Shown here: piece by piece, positions 8,970 through 16,558 of the stretch
Numbering within the stretch: position 1 is the stretch's first letter
Layout: every line of letters starts with the position of its first letter
NCBI RefSeq assembly: GCF_000955955.1
Contig: NZ_JYJG01000004.1
Location: forward strand, 1 to 64,000
From: Lentzea aerocolonigenes
Lineage (GTDB): Bacteria > Actinomycetota > Actinomycetes > Mycobacteriales > Pseudonocardiaceae
DNA length: 64,000 bases
Direction of reading: 5' to 3'
Translations under genes and position numbers: made by a program
Notes under the pieces: model-generated
The model's input: only the letters and a program-made list of their open reading frames with translations
Told to the model about the DNA's origin: nothing
The model's database searches: none

Positions 8970-9738
8970 ACTGGTCGAACTTGCCGTTGAACAGGTTCTG
9001 GTCACCGGGGAAGAGCCCGGCCGCCTGCCACTGCCAGATGGTGTGGAACTCGAAACCCATGGGCAGCGGGCCGAGCTTCGAGTTGTAGTGCGCCACCCAC
9101 AACGGGTTGTTCTCACCGAACTTCACCGAGCCGCCGACGCACTTGTTCCACCAGCTGGTGGACGTGTAGATCGCCGGATATCGCTTGGTGAGCACGAAAA
9201 CCCTGTCGCTGAACGCCTTCACCCACGCCGTCATCGCGGCCTGGTCCATCTTGTAGCAGGTGTCGCCGTACGGGTTGTACTCCATGTCCAACGCCGGCGG
9301 CAGCGTCCGGCCGTCCGGCGACCAGCCACCGCCGTTGTTGACGAAGAAGTTCGCCTGCGCCACGCCGTCGGAGCGATCGGGCAGCGCGAAGTGGTACGCG
9401 CCGCGGATCATGCCGGCGTCGTAGGAACCGTTGTACTGCTGGGTGAACTTCGGGTTCCGGTAGTGGGTGCCCTCGGTCGCCTTGACGTAGGTGAACCGGG
9501 CTCCTTTGTCCCAAGAGGACTTCCAGTCGACGTCACCCTGGTGGCTGCTGACGTCCATCCCGGGCACTTTGCCCTCTGTCGGCGGGTCTTCCTCCGCCCG
9601 CAGATCACCAAGGCCTTCGTGCTTCAGGACTTGAGACCCCGCGAAGTGGTCCGCGGAGCCCTCTGGCAAGGGCGCCGCGGACGCGGGTGCCGGTGTCATA
9701 CCGGCGACGATCGCCACGATGCTGATCAAGGTCCGCAT
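8947..9738 (-). CDS. Secreted GH25 lysozyme (muramidase)
   Basis: 263 aa with an N-terminal signal peptide (MRTLISIVAIVAG...APASAAP). The catalytic domain starts at about residue 58 with GMDVSSHQGDVDWK, the GH25 signature; the catalytic acids fit the DMEYN segment (LPPALDMEYNPYGDTCY). Other family features: FTYVKATEGTHYRN, GAYHFALP, WWNKC, IWQWQ. GH25 enzymes cut the beta-1,4 bond of peptidoglycan. No cell-wall-binding domain, so it is catalytic domain only. It is followed on the same strand by the aldo/keto reductase gene upstream; its 3' end lies in the shared terminator. Confidence 0.92.
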   Translation of the reverse strand: MRTLISIVAIVAGMTPAPASAAPLPEGSADHFAGSQVLKHEGLGDLRAEEDPPTEGKVPGMDVSSHQGDVDWKSSWDKGARFTYVKATEGTHYRNPKFTQQYNGSYDAGMIRGAYHFALPDRSDGVAQANFFVNNGGGWSPDGRTLPPALDMEYNPYGDTCYKMDQAAMTAWVKAFSDRVFVLTKRYPAIYTSTSWWNKCVGGSVKFGENNPLWVAHYNSKLGPLPMGFEFHTIWQWQAAGLFPGDQNLFNGKFDQLQRIAAS

Positions 9739-9780
9739 GGACTAGATCGTGCGACCATTTGTCCTGATTTGCCACCGGGG

Positions 9781-10620
9781 TCACCCGTCCAGGCGGGTCA
9801 GCTCGTCCTTGGTCAACTCCAGGTGGGTGGCCTGGGCCGAATCGCGGATGCTCGCCGGTCGAGAAGCACCCGGAATGGGGACTACCACTTCGGACTTCGC
9901 CAGCATCCACGCGAGACACACCTGGTGTGCGCTCACGCCGTGCGCGTCGCCGACCTCCTTGAACGGACCGCTCAACGCACCCGCCTTGCTGATCCCGCCG
10001 AACGGGCTCCACGGCAGGAAAGCGATGCCGAGCTTGTCGCACAGCTCGAGCTCCGGCTCGCTCGACCGGAACGACGGCGAGAACTGGTTCTGCACGGCCG
10101 TCAGCCGCCCGCCCAGGATCTCGTTGGCCAGCACGATCTCCTCCGGGTTGAAGTTGGAGACGCCGGCGTAGCGGATCTTCCCGTTGTCCAGCAGCTCCTT
10201 CAGTGCACCGACCGACTCGGCGATCGGCGTCCTCGGGTCCGGCCGGTGGAACTGGTACAGGAAGATCTGGTCGACCCCGAGCCGTCGCAGCGACCCGTCG
10301 ACGGCGTTCAGCAGGTATTCGCGGGTGCCGTTCAGGCCCCAGCCGCCGCCCGGCACGCGGGTGTGACCGCCCTTGGTCGCGACGAACACCTCCTCGGACC
10401 TGCCGCGCAACGCCTCGGCGATCAGCTCCTCGTTGTGCCCGAAGTCGCTGTCGTCGAGCGAGTAGGCGTCGGCGGTGTCGATGAACGTCACGCCGGCGTC
10501 GAGCGCGGCGTGAATGGTCTCGACGGCCTGCGCGCGGTCCGGCCTGCCCTGGATGGAGATGGGCATGCCGCCCAGACCGATGGCGCTGACCTCGACTTCT
10601 CCGATACGACGCTTCTGCAT
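9781..10620 (-). CDS. Aldo/keto reductase
   Basis: 279 aa NAD(P)H-dependent oxidoreductase with the (beta/alpha)8 AKR fold. The catalytic tetrad can be seen: Asp in FIDTADAY with the Tyr following, Lys in VATKGG, His in YQFHRPD. The cofactor loop is VVPIPGASRPASI. Substrate unknown. ATG 10620 is taken as start; a GTG three codons upstream (10629) is equally open, and GGAGG sits only 2 bases before the ATG. The gene is divergent from a LysR-type regulator with a dyad between them, so it is probably the regulated target. Confidence 0.88.
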   Translation of the reverse strand: MQKRRIGEVEVSAIGLGGMPISIQGRPDRAQAVETIHAALDAGVTFIDTADAYSLDDSDFGHNEELIAEALRGRSEEVFVATKGGHTRVPGGGWGLNGTREYLLNAVDGSLRRLGVDQIFLYQFHRPDPRTPIAESVGALKELLDNGKIRYAGVSNFNPEEIVLANEILGGRLTAVQNQFSPSFRSSEPELELCDKLGIAFLPWSPFGGISKAGALSGPFKEVGDAHGVSAHQVCLAWMLAKSEVVVPIPGASRPASIRDSAQATHLELTKDELTRLDG

Positions 10621-10639
10621 GTCCTCCACTCTGGCCCAC

Positions 10640-10657
10640 TTGGATTAAGCTGTCCAA
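10640..10657. promoter_or_regulatory. LysR-type box TTGGA-N8-TCCAA
   Basis: A 5-bp dyad with an 8-base spacer, close to the T-N11-A pattern of LysR-type sites, in the gap between the divergent aldo/keto reductase and lysR genes. It is about 20 bases from the reductase start. Confidence 0.55.
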
Positions 10658-10698
10658 CGCAAAGAAGTGATCTCATTGAGCACTGCGGGTGATGAATC

Positions 10699-11592
10699 GT
10701 GGAACTCAGACAGCTCGAGTACTTCCTCGCGGTCGCCGACGAATGTCATTTCACGAGGGCTGCGCGCCGGATGCACGTCTCCCAGTCGGGCCTCTCGGCG
10801 TCGATCCGGGCGCTGGAGGTCGAGCTCGGCGCGCCGCTGTTCCTGCGCACCACCCGCCAGGTCGAGCTGACCCAGGCGGGACGAGCCCTGCTGCCAGAGG
10901 CGCGCAGGGCGTTGACCAGCATCGACTCGGCGAGGGACGCGGTCGCCGCCGTGCAGGGACTGCTGCGCGGCACGTTGTCCGTCGGCAGCCTGCAGTGCCT
11001 GCACGTGGTGCACCTGCCCGCGGTGCTGGCGCGGTTCCACGAGATCCACCCCGGCGTGGAGATCCGGATGCGCCAGTCCGGCAACGCCGAGCTGGTCGAG
11101 GAGGTTCGCGCGGGCAGGCTCGACCTGGCGTTCGTCACGCGTCAGCCGAAGATGGCCGACGATGTCAGAGTGTCCACTTTGGCCACCGAACCGCTGATGC
11201 TGGCGTGCGCACTCGGAAGTCCCTTCGCCGACCGGGACTCCGTCGGCCTGGAGGAGCTCGCGGGGCTGCCGTTCGTCGATTTCAACCCCGAATGGGGCAC
11301 GCGCGACGTCGCCGACCGCACGCTCGCCGCGGCCGGGGTCGAGCGGCGCGTCGCCGTCGAGGTCAACGACGTGCACTCACTTCTCGACTTCGTCGGGTTC
11401 GGCCTCGGCGTCGCGCTAGTCCCGCAGTCCTTCGTCGTCAAGACGAACAGCGCGTGCTTCGTCGGCCTTCGCGGGGACCTTCCCGTTGCCGAGACCGTGG
11501 TCGTCACGAGCAACACCGTCAGCGCCGCCGCGAGCGTCCTGCTCGACATGGTCGCCGAAGCCAAGTCCGGCCGCCTCCGTGCTGCCGGTTAG
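10699..11592 (+). CDS. LysR-family transcriptional regulator
   Basis: 297 aa, GTG start. Winged helix-turn-helix at residues 1-60 (MELRQLEYFLAVADECHFTRAA ... SQSGLSASIRALE in separate parts), then a periplasmic-binding-like effector domain from about residue 90 (LRGTLSVGSLQ). Full length. LysR regulators usually sit divergent from a target and bind the gap between; here that target is the aldo/keto reductase and a dyad at 10640-10657 fits. Inducer unknown. Its 3' end overlaps the open frame of the convergent pentapeptide-like gene by 177 bases. Confidence 0.92.
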   Translation: MELRQLEYFLAVADECHFTRAARRMHVSQSGLSASIRALEVELGAPLFLRTTRQVELTQAGRALLPEARRALTSIDSARDAVAAVQGLLRGTLSVGSLQCLHVVHLPAVLARFHEIHPGVEIRMRQSGNAELVEEVRAGRLDLAFVTRQPKMADDVRVSTLATEPLMLACALGSPFADRDSVGLEELAGLPFVDFNPEWGTRDVADRTLAAAGVERRVAVEVNDVHSLLDFVGFGLGVALVPQSFVVKTNSACFVGLRGDLPVAETVVVTSNTVSAAASVLLDMVAEAKSGRLRAAG

Positions 11593-12456
11593 GTGCCAGC
11601 CGGTCGCGGGCTCGCGGAACTCGGTGCCCTCCAGCACCTTCATCTCGCCGCGCTGCTCGGGCGCCTTCGGTGACGGGTGGAAGAACCTGCCCAACTGGGC
11701 GGTCCCGAAGTCCCCGCTCAGCTCCACCTCGTGAGCGAAAGTGACCTCCTGGAACGAGATCCCGCCCTCGAACCTGCCGTTCTCCATCTGCAGCCTGCCG
11801 TGGAACGTGCCGCCGGAGAACAAGGTGACGCTCTGCACGTGGACGTTGCGCAGGTTCGTGATGCCGTAGAACTGGGCTCGGCGGGCGACGAACCTGTTGA
11901 CGTGCCTGCCGTCCAGGGAGAAGTACTCGAGCGTCGCCCCGGTCAGATCCAGGTTCAGGTGGTAGTGCTTGCGCGTTTTCCGCCACGACAGCGTGTCCTT
12001 GATCAGCCGCTGCGCGGTCAGCCGCACCTGGTGCTCCAGACGGACTGCCTGAGGCACATCGCCGAAGTCCTGGTCCGGGTCGGCCGGCTCGGCCAGGTGA
12101 GAGGGGTGCTCGAAGGGGCGGCGCAGGTACGCGCACAGCACGTCGATCACGGTCTGCCGGTAGCGCGGGGTGGAGTTCGCCAGCGCCGCCAGCGCGTGCA
12201 TCGCGCCCACCCGCACCTGGTCAGCCTCGTTGCCGAGCAGCTCGACCGAGCGCGCGAACCGTTCGTCCGCGGTTTTCTCGCTTTCCAGGAAGTGCTTCCT
12301 GTCGTTGAGCCACAACGCGTAGAGCGCGACGATCGCGCCGCCCGCCACGCCCGCGGTCTTCACGATCTCCACCGGCGGCGCCTTGAACCACCAGAGCAGC
12401 ACCGCGGTCCCGGCGGTGACGATGGCGGCCATCACCACCGCGAGCAGCCACTTCAC
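11416..12456 (-). CDS. Membrane-anchored pentapeptide-repeat-like protein (downstream paralogue)
   Basis: 346 aa, GTG start with GGAGG upstream. Two N-terminal hydrophobic segments (about residues 3-23 and 33-50, ending ALYALWLNDRK), then a soluble helical region (ERFARSVELLGNEADQVRVGAMHAL...DVLCAYLRRPF) and a C-terminal part with loosely repeated beta segments like degenerate pentapeptide repeats. It is 2 bases downstream of its paralogue (stop-C-GTG). The last 58 or so residues read antisense to lysR and have no match in the paralogue. A TAA in the next frame at 11589-11591 would give the same 4-base stop overlap seen at other convergent pairs, so a recent frameshift is likely. Function unknown. 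Confidence 0.75.
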   Translation of the reverse strand: MKWLLAVVMAAIVTAGTAVLLWWFKAPPVEIVKTAGVAGGAIVALYALWLNDRKHFLESEKTADERFARSVELLGNEADQVRVGAMHALAALANSTPRYRQTVIDVLCAYLRRPFEHPSHLAEPADPDQDFGDVPQAVRLEHQVRLTAQRLIKDTLSWRKTRKHYHLNLDLTGATLEYFSLDGRHVNRFVARRAQFYGITNLRNVHVQSVTLFSGGTFHGRLQMENGRFEGGISFQEVTFAHEVELSGDFGTAQLGRFFHPSPKAPEQRGEMKVLEGTEFREPATGWHLTGSTEAAGLGFGDHVEQDARGGADGVARDDHGLGNGKVPAKADEARAVRLDDEGLRD

Positions 12457-12457
12457 G

Positions 12458-13363
12458 TCAGTTCCTCCACGCTTCGGGAAGATCGGCTTCCACCGCGAAC
12501 GTACAGCCGTCCGCCTTCACGTCCGCCCACTCCGAGTCGGCGAACTTGGTCTCCCCGCCGAACTTCGTGTTGGTGAACACGGCGAGACCGCGCGACTTGA
12601 ACCGGCTGAACCACGCCTTGCCGCGGATCTCCGTGTGGTGCACCTGGAACCGGCCGTTCGCCACTGCCTCGGTGACGTAGAAGTGGCCGTGGATCAGCAT
12701 GTGGTGGAACGAGTTGGAGTCCTCGAAGTGGGCGACCCTCATGTACAGGTCGCCGACCTGCCGGTACGAGAGGTCCATGAACTCCAGGTGCGCCTTGGTC
12801 AGGTTGAGGTCGTACTGCGGGGCGTTCTCCTCGCCCAGACGTGGCAGCAGGTCCTCGATCAGCCGTTGCGAGGTGAGCCGGACCTCCAGTTCGATCTCCT
12901 CGGGGTCGTTGCTCGTCTTCTTGTACGGACGGCGCAGGTACGCGCAGAGGATGTCGAGCACCGTCTGCGTGTAGTCGGCCCTGGACTTCGCCAGGCCGGC
13001 CAACGCGTGCATGGCGCCCACGCGGACCTGCGCCGCATCGTGCCCCAGCAGCTCCACAGCGCGTGCGAACCGTTCGTCGGCGACACGGGACCTGTCGTGC
13101 TCGATGCGCTGGCTCTCGAGCTCCTGGCGGGCCTCCTCGACCTTGCGGCGCCGGTCGTTGAGCCACAACGCGTAGAGCGCCACGATCGCGCCGCCCGCGA
13201 GCCCGCCCGTCTTGATGGCCTCGTGCTTCGGCGCGCCGGGGTCGATGAGCAGCAGGACACCGCCGACCAGCACGAACGCGCCGAGCGAGGCGAGAATGGT
13301 CGGAAGAAGCAAACTTTTCGCGCGGCGGTGCTTGCGTGCGCCGCCGACCGGCAGGAACCTCAC
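12458..13363 (-). CDS. Membrane-anchored pentapeptide-repeat-like protein (upstream paralogue)
   Basis: 301 aa, GTG start. Same layout as its downstream neighbour: basic N-terminus (ARKHRRAK), two hydrophobic segments (about residues 18-40 and 52-68, ending ALYALWLNDRR), a charged linker (VEEARQELESQR), the conserved block ERFARAVELLGHDAAQVRVG with AYLRRPYKK, then a C-terminal region of short beta segments. The block AVELLG...QVRVGAMHALA...DILCAYLRRP is shared nearly word for word by both proteins. Known only as an actinobacterial family of unknown function. Tandem duplication within a two-gene operon, divergent from a methyltransferase gene. Confidence 0.8.
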   Translation of the reverse strand: MRFLPVGGARKHRRAKSLLLPTILASLGAFVLVGGVLLLIDPGAPKHEAIKTGGLAGGAIVALYALWLNDRRRKVEEARQELESQRIEHDRSRVADERFARAVELLGHDAAQVRVGAMHALAGLAKSRADYTQTVLDILCAYLRRPYKKTSNDPEEIELEVRLTSQRLIEDLLPRLGEENAPQYDLNLTKAHLEFMDLSYRQVGDLYMRVAHFEDSNSFHHMLIHGHFYVTEAVANGRFQVHHTEIRGKAWFSRFKSRGLAVFTNTKFGGETKFADSEWADVKADGCTFAVEADLPEAWRN

Positions 13364-13455
13364 GAGATCGGCATTCTGCCAACCAGGTGGTGTGCCAGGC
13401 TGACGTATTGGCCGATGATGGGCTGAACGGGTTCCTACGCGAACGGGGTGGGCGG

Positions 13456-14268
13456 GTGGAGCGGCCGAACTGGGCGCCAGGAGACATCGACCTGGAGCGG
13501 CCGAGCGTCGCGCGTGTGTACGACTACTGGTTGGGCGGCGCGCACAACTTCGCCGCGGACCGGGCCGCCGCGCAGAAGACGCTCGAGTACCTGCCCGAGC
13601 TGCGCAACATCGTGCTGAACCACCGCGCGTTCCTGCGCCGGGCGGTCCGCTACCTGCTGAGCAGGGGCATCAGGCAGTTCCTGGACCTCGGCTCCGGCAT
13701 CCCGACGGTCGGCAACGTGCACGAGATCGCCCAGACCGCCGACCCGAACTCGCGGATCGTCTACGTCGACATGGATCCGGTCGCGGTCGCGCACAGCCGG
13801 TCGCTGCTCAACGGCAACGACCGGGTGAGCGTGCTGCAGGCCGACGTGCGCGACCCGGAGTCGGTGCTCACCTCGGCCGAGGTGACCGAGCAACTGGACT
13901 TCGACGAGCCGGTCGGCGTGCTGATGATCGCGCTGCTGCACTTCGTGTCGGACGACGACAACCCGACGGGCATCATCGGCGGCTACCGCGACCGTCTCGT
14001 TCCCGGCAGCTTCCTCGCCGTCTCCCACGCGGGCTACGAGGCCGACGAGGAGACCGGCTCGTACCGGGCCGCGAGGTCCAACTACGACCGCAGCGTCACA
14101 CAGATGACATATCGCAACAAAGTCGAGTTCACCAAGCTCTTCGAGGGGTTCGCGCTGGTCGAACCCGGTGTCGCGCGGCTGCCCGCGTGGCACCCGGAGT
14201 CGCCGGACGACCTGGACGACGCGGGCACGTCGTTCCCGGGCTTCGGCGCGGTGGGCCGGAAGGAGTAA
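13456..14268 (+). CDS. SAM-dependent methyltransferase, Methyltransf_19 (PF04672) family
   Basis: 270 aa from GTG 13456 (GGGGTGG upstream); the frame is open for 40 codons more but that part overlaps the divergent gene start and lacks family similarity. The hallmark SVARVYDYWLGGAHNFAADR is present, followed by the SAM motif FLDLGSGIPTVGNVHE and VDMDPVAVAHS. This family is expanded in filamentous actinomycetes; substrates are mostly unknown. It stands 60 bases before the c-di-GMP gene on the same strand. Confidence 0.88.
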   Translation: MERPNWAPGDIDLERPSVARVYDYWLGGAHNFAADRAAAQKTLEYLPELRNIVLNHRAFLRRAVRYLLSRGIRQFLDLGSGIPTVGNVHEIAQTADPNSRIVYVDMDPVAVAHSRSLLNGNDRVSVLQADVRDPESVLTSAEVTEQLDFDEPVGVLMIALLHFVSDDDNPTGIIGGYRDRLVPGSFLAVSHAGYEADEETGSYRAARSNYDRSVTQMTYRNKVEFTKLFEGFALVEPGVARLPAWHPESPDDLDDAGTSFPGFGAVGRKE

Positions 14269-14270
14269 AG

Positions 14271-14300
14271 GTGACTCCGCACGGCGACCGCCCGTATGCT
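14271..14300 (+). promoter_or_regulatory. Possible promoter of the GGDEF-EAL gene
   Basis: GTGACT (14271-14276) and TATGCT (14295-14300) are 18 bases apart and precede ATG 14329. A second possibility is TAGGGC at 14316-14321, 7 bases before the ATG, which would make the transcript leaderless. Confidence 0.35.
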
Positions 14301-14328
14301 GCGCGTTCGTGGCGTTAGGGCCGAGCAG

Positions 14329-16494
14329 ATGACCGAACGGGTAGACCAGCGTTTGCGCGAGGATCGCTCTCCTTTGGGCCCGGCCGTTCTGGCCGGTGCC
14401 GAGTCGTTCGCGCGCAGCTGGGCCACGGCTGTCATCGGTTCGAGCTACGTCCCGATGACCCGCGCCGAGGTCGCCCAGCACCTCCAGGACCTCACCGAGA
14501 TGCTGGTCGAGGCGCTGTTCGCGAGCCCGTTCCGCACCGCACCCGGCTACGACATCGGCTCCAAGCTGGTCGACGCGCACTTCACCGGCACGGACACGCT
14601 GGGCCGCACCGTGCAGCTGCTCGGCGACGACCTGCTGGCCGAGCTGGGCTTCCCCGGTGACGAACGTCTGCAATCCCGGCTCGCGGCTCTGCAGGGCGCG
14701 CTGGCCGCCGGGTACGCCCGTGCCCTGCGCGAACGCACGCTCGCCGAGCAGGAGGCGATCAGGGCCGCTGTCCTGGACGCCCGCGACCAGGCGGAAGCGA
14801 TGCTGCGGGCGTCGGAGGCCCGGTTCCGCGCGATGTTCACCGAGGCCGCGATCGGCATCGGCATCGCGGACATCGAGGGCCGGATACTGGACGTCAACCA
14901 GGCACTGCAGGACATGCTCGGGTTCAGCGTCGAGGAGATGCGCCAGTACAACGTGCGCGACCTCATGCACCCCGAGGACGCGGGCAGCGTGTGGCGGCTC
15001 TACGACCAGCTCATCGCGGGCGAGTGCGACCACTACCGCGCCGAGAAGCGCTTCCACCGGGCCGACGGCGAGCAGGTGTGGACGCATCTGACGTTGTCAC
15101 TGGTCCGCGACGACCACGGCGAGCCGCAGTACCAGGTCGCGATGATCGAGGACGTCACCGATCGCCACCTGCTGCAGAACCGCCTGCGCTACCAGGCGCT
15201 GCACGACCCGCTGACCGGCCTGCCGAACCGCGCGCTGTTCCTCGAACGGCTGGGGCGCGTCTTCAACAACCGGGCCAAGCACGTCCGGGCCGGTCTTTGT
15301 TACCTGGACCTGGACGGCTTCAAGGTCATCAACGACTCGCTGGGCCACGACATAGGAGATCAGCTCCTGGTCGAGGTCGGCCGGCGCCTGGACCACTCGG
15401 TGTCCGGCGAGGGCAAGCTGGTCGCGCGCATGGGCGGCGACGAGTTCGTGATCCTGGTCGAGGGCTCGACCGGCGAACAGGACATCGTCGACGTGGCGGA
15501 CCGGGTGCTGACCGAGCTGGAGGCGCCGATCCGCATCGCGGGCCACGAGCTTTCGGTTTCCGCGTCCATCGGCATCGTCGAACGGCAGCTGTCCGGCACG
15601 ACGTCCGCCGATCTGATGCGCGACGCGGACATCACGCTGTACTGGGCCAAGGCCGACGGCAAGGCGCGCTGGGCGTTGTACGACCCGGAGCGCAACGCCC
15701 GCGAAGTAGCTCGCTTCACGCTGTCGGCCACGATGCCGCGTGCGTTGGAACGCGGCGAGTTCTACGTCGAGTACCAGCCTTTGGTGCGTCTGGAGGACTC
15801 CACGGTTACCGGCGTGGAGGCGTTGGTGCGCTGGCAGCACCCGGAGTTCGGCCGCCTCGCGCCGGACCGGTTCATCGAGCTGGCCGAGGAGACCGGCCTC
15901 ATCGTCCCGTTAGGACGGTGGGTGCTGCGCAAGGCCTGCGAGGAAGCCCGGCGCTGGCTGGTCGAGTTCGGCGACGCGGCCCCGTTCGTCTCGGTGAACC
16001 TGGCGGTGCGCCAGTCCCGCGACCCCGAGCTGGTCCGCGACGTGAAGCGCATCCTCGACGAGTGCGCGCTGCCGCCGCACCACCTGCAGCTGGAACTGAC
16101 CGAGTCCGCGATCATGGGCACCGCCGACGAGCCGCTGGAAGCGCTGCGGGCGTTGTGCGACATGGGTGTGCGCATCGCGATCGACGACTTCGGCACGGGC
16201 TACTCGAACCTCGCGTACCTGAAGCACCTGCCCGTGCACGAGCTGAAGATCGCCGGCTCGTTCATGGAGGGTCTGCGGGCCGAGCACGAGGAAGACCCGG
16301 TCGACTCGCAGATCGTGGCGACTTTGGTGCAGCTGGCGCACGCATTGGGGTTGGGTGTGACGGCTGAAGGCGTCGAGACACCTGCTCAGTCCGCCCGGCT
16401 GCTGCGGCTCGGGTGTGACACGGGCCAAGGATGGTTCTTCGCTCGTCCCGGGCCGCCCGAGAACATCGACAGTCTGCTGCGGGGAGATCTGTAG
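14329..16494 (+). CDS. PAS-GGDEF-EAL cyclic-di-GMP turnover enzyme
   Basis: 721 aa. Layout: N-terminal helical region of unknown family (1-150), PAS sensor domain (about 165-290), GGDEF domain with intact GGDEF at 369-373, EAL domain with EAL at 497-499 and DDFGTGYSNL at 619-628. Both catalytic signatures look intact, so it may make and degrade c-di-GMP, with PAS choosing the direction. No RxxD inhibitory site is visible five residues before GGDEF. No membrane segment, so cytoplasmic, as in Streptomyces RmdA. It contains a rare TTA leucine codon (15910-15912, residue 528), which in Streptomyces makes translation depend on the bldA tRNA. An RsiG-like c-di-GMP effector is encoded at 58456. Confidence 0.9.
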   Translation: MTERVDQRLREDRSPLGPAVLAGAESFARSWATAVIGSSYVPMTRAEVAQHLQDLTEMLVEALFASPFRTAPGYDIGSKLVDAHFTGTDTLGRTVQLLGDDLLAELGFPGDERLQSRLAALQGALAAGYARALRERTLAEQEAIRAAVLDARDQAEAMLRASEARFRAMFTEAAIGIGIADIEGRILDVNQALQDMLGFSVEEMRQYNVRDLMHPEDAGSVWRLYDQLIAGECDHYRAEKRFHRADGEQVWTHLTLSLVRDDHGEPQYQVAMIEDVTDRHLLQNRLRYQALHDPLTGLPNRALFLERLGRVFNNRAKHVRAGLCYLDLDGFKVINDSLGHDIGDQLLVEVGRRLDHSVSGEGKLVARMGGDEFVILVEGSTGEQDIVDVADRVLTELEAPIRIAGHELSVSASIGIVERQLSGTTSADLMRDADITLYWAKADGKARWALYDPERNAREVARFTLSATMPRALERGEFYVEYQPLVRLEDSTVTGVEALVRWQHPEFGRLAPDRFIELAEETGLIVPLGRWVLRKACEEARRWLVEFGDAAPFVSVNLAVRQSRDPELVRDVKRILDECALPPHHLQLELTESAIMGTADEPLEALRALCDMGVRIAIDDFGTGYSNLAYLKHLPVHELKIAGSFMEGLRAEHEEDPVDSQIVATLVQLAHALGLGVTAEGVETPAQSARLLRLGCDTGQGWFFARPGPPENIDSLLRGDL

Positions 16495-16516
16495 CCGCCG
16501 GAGAACATCCGGCGGC
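16494..16516 (+). terminator. Hairpin terminator of the GGDEF-EAL gene
   Basis: GCCGCCGGA (16494-16502) pairs with TCCGGCGGC (16508-16516) across a 5-base loop, starting at the last base of the stop codon. No T-tract follows. Confidence 0.6.
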
Positions 16517-16558
16517 CACTCCGCGTGGTGATCTCCACTGCGGGGAACTCCCAGGGCC

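Noticed and set aside
6435..9116. An 893-codon open frame antisense to purL
   Set aside because: Third-position GC bias of purL keeps the opposite strand open; its product is low-complexity Arg/Ala/Asp/Val and has no recognisable domain.
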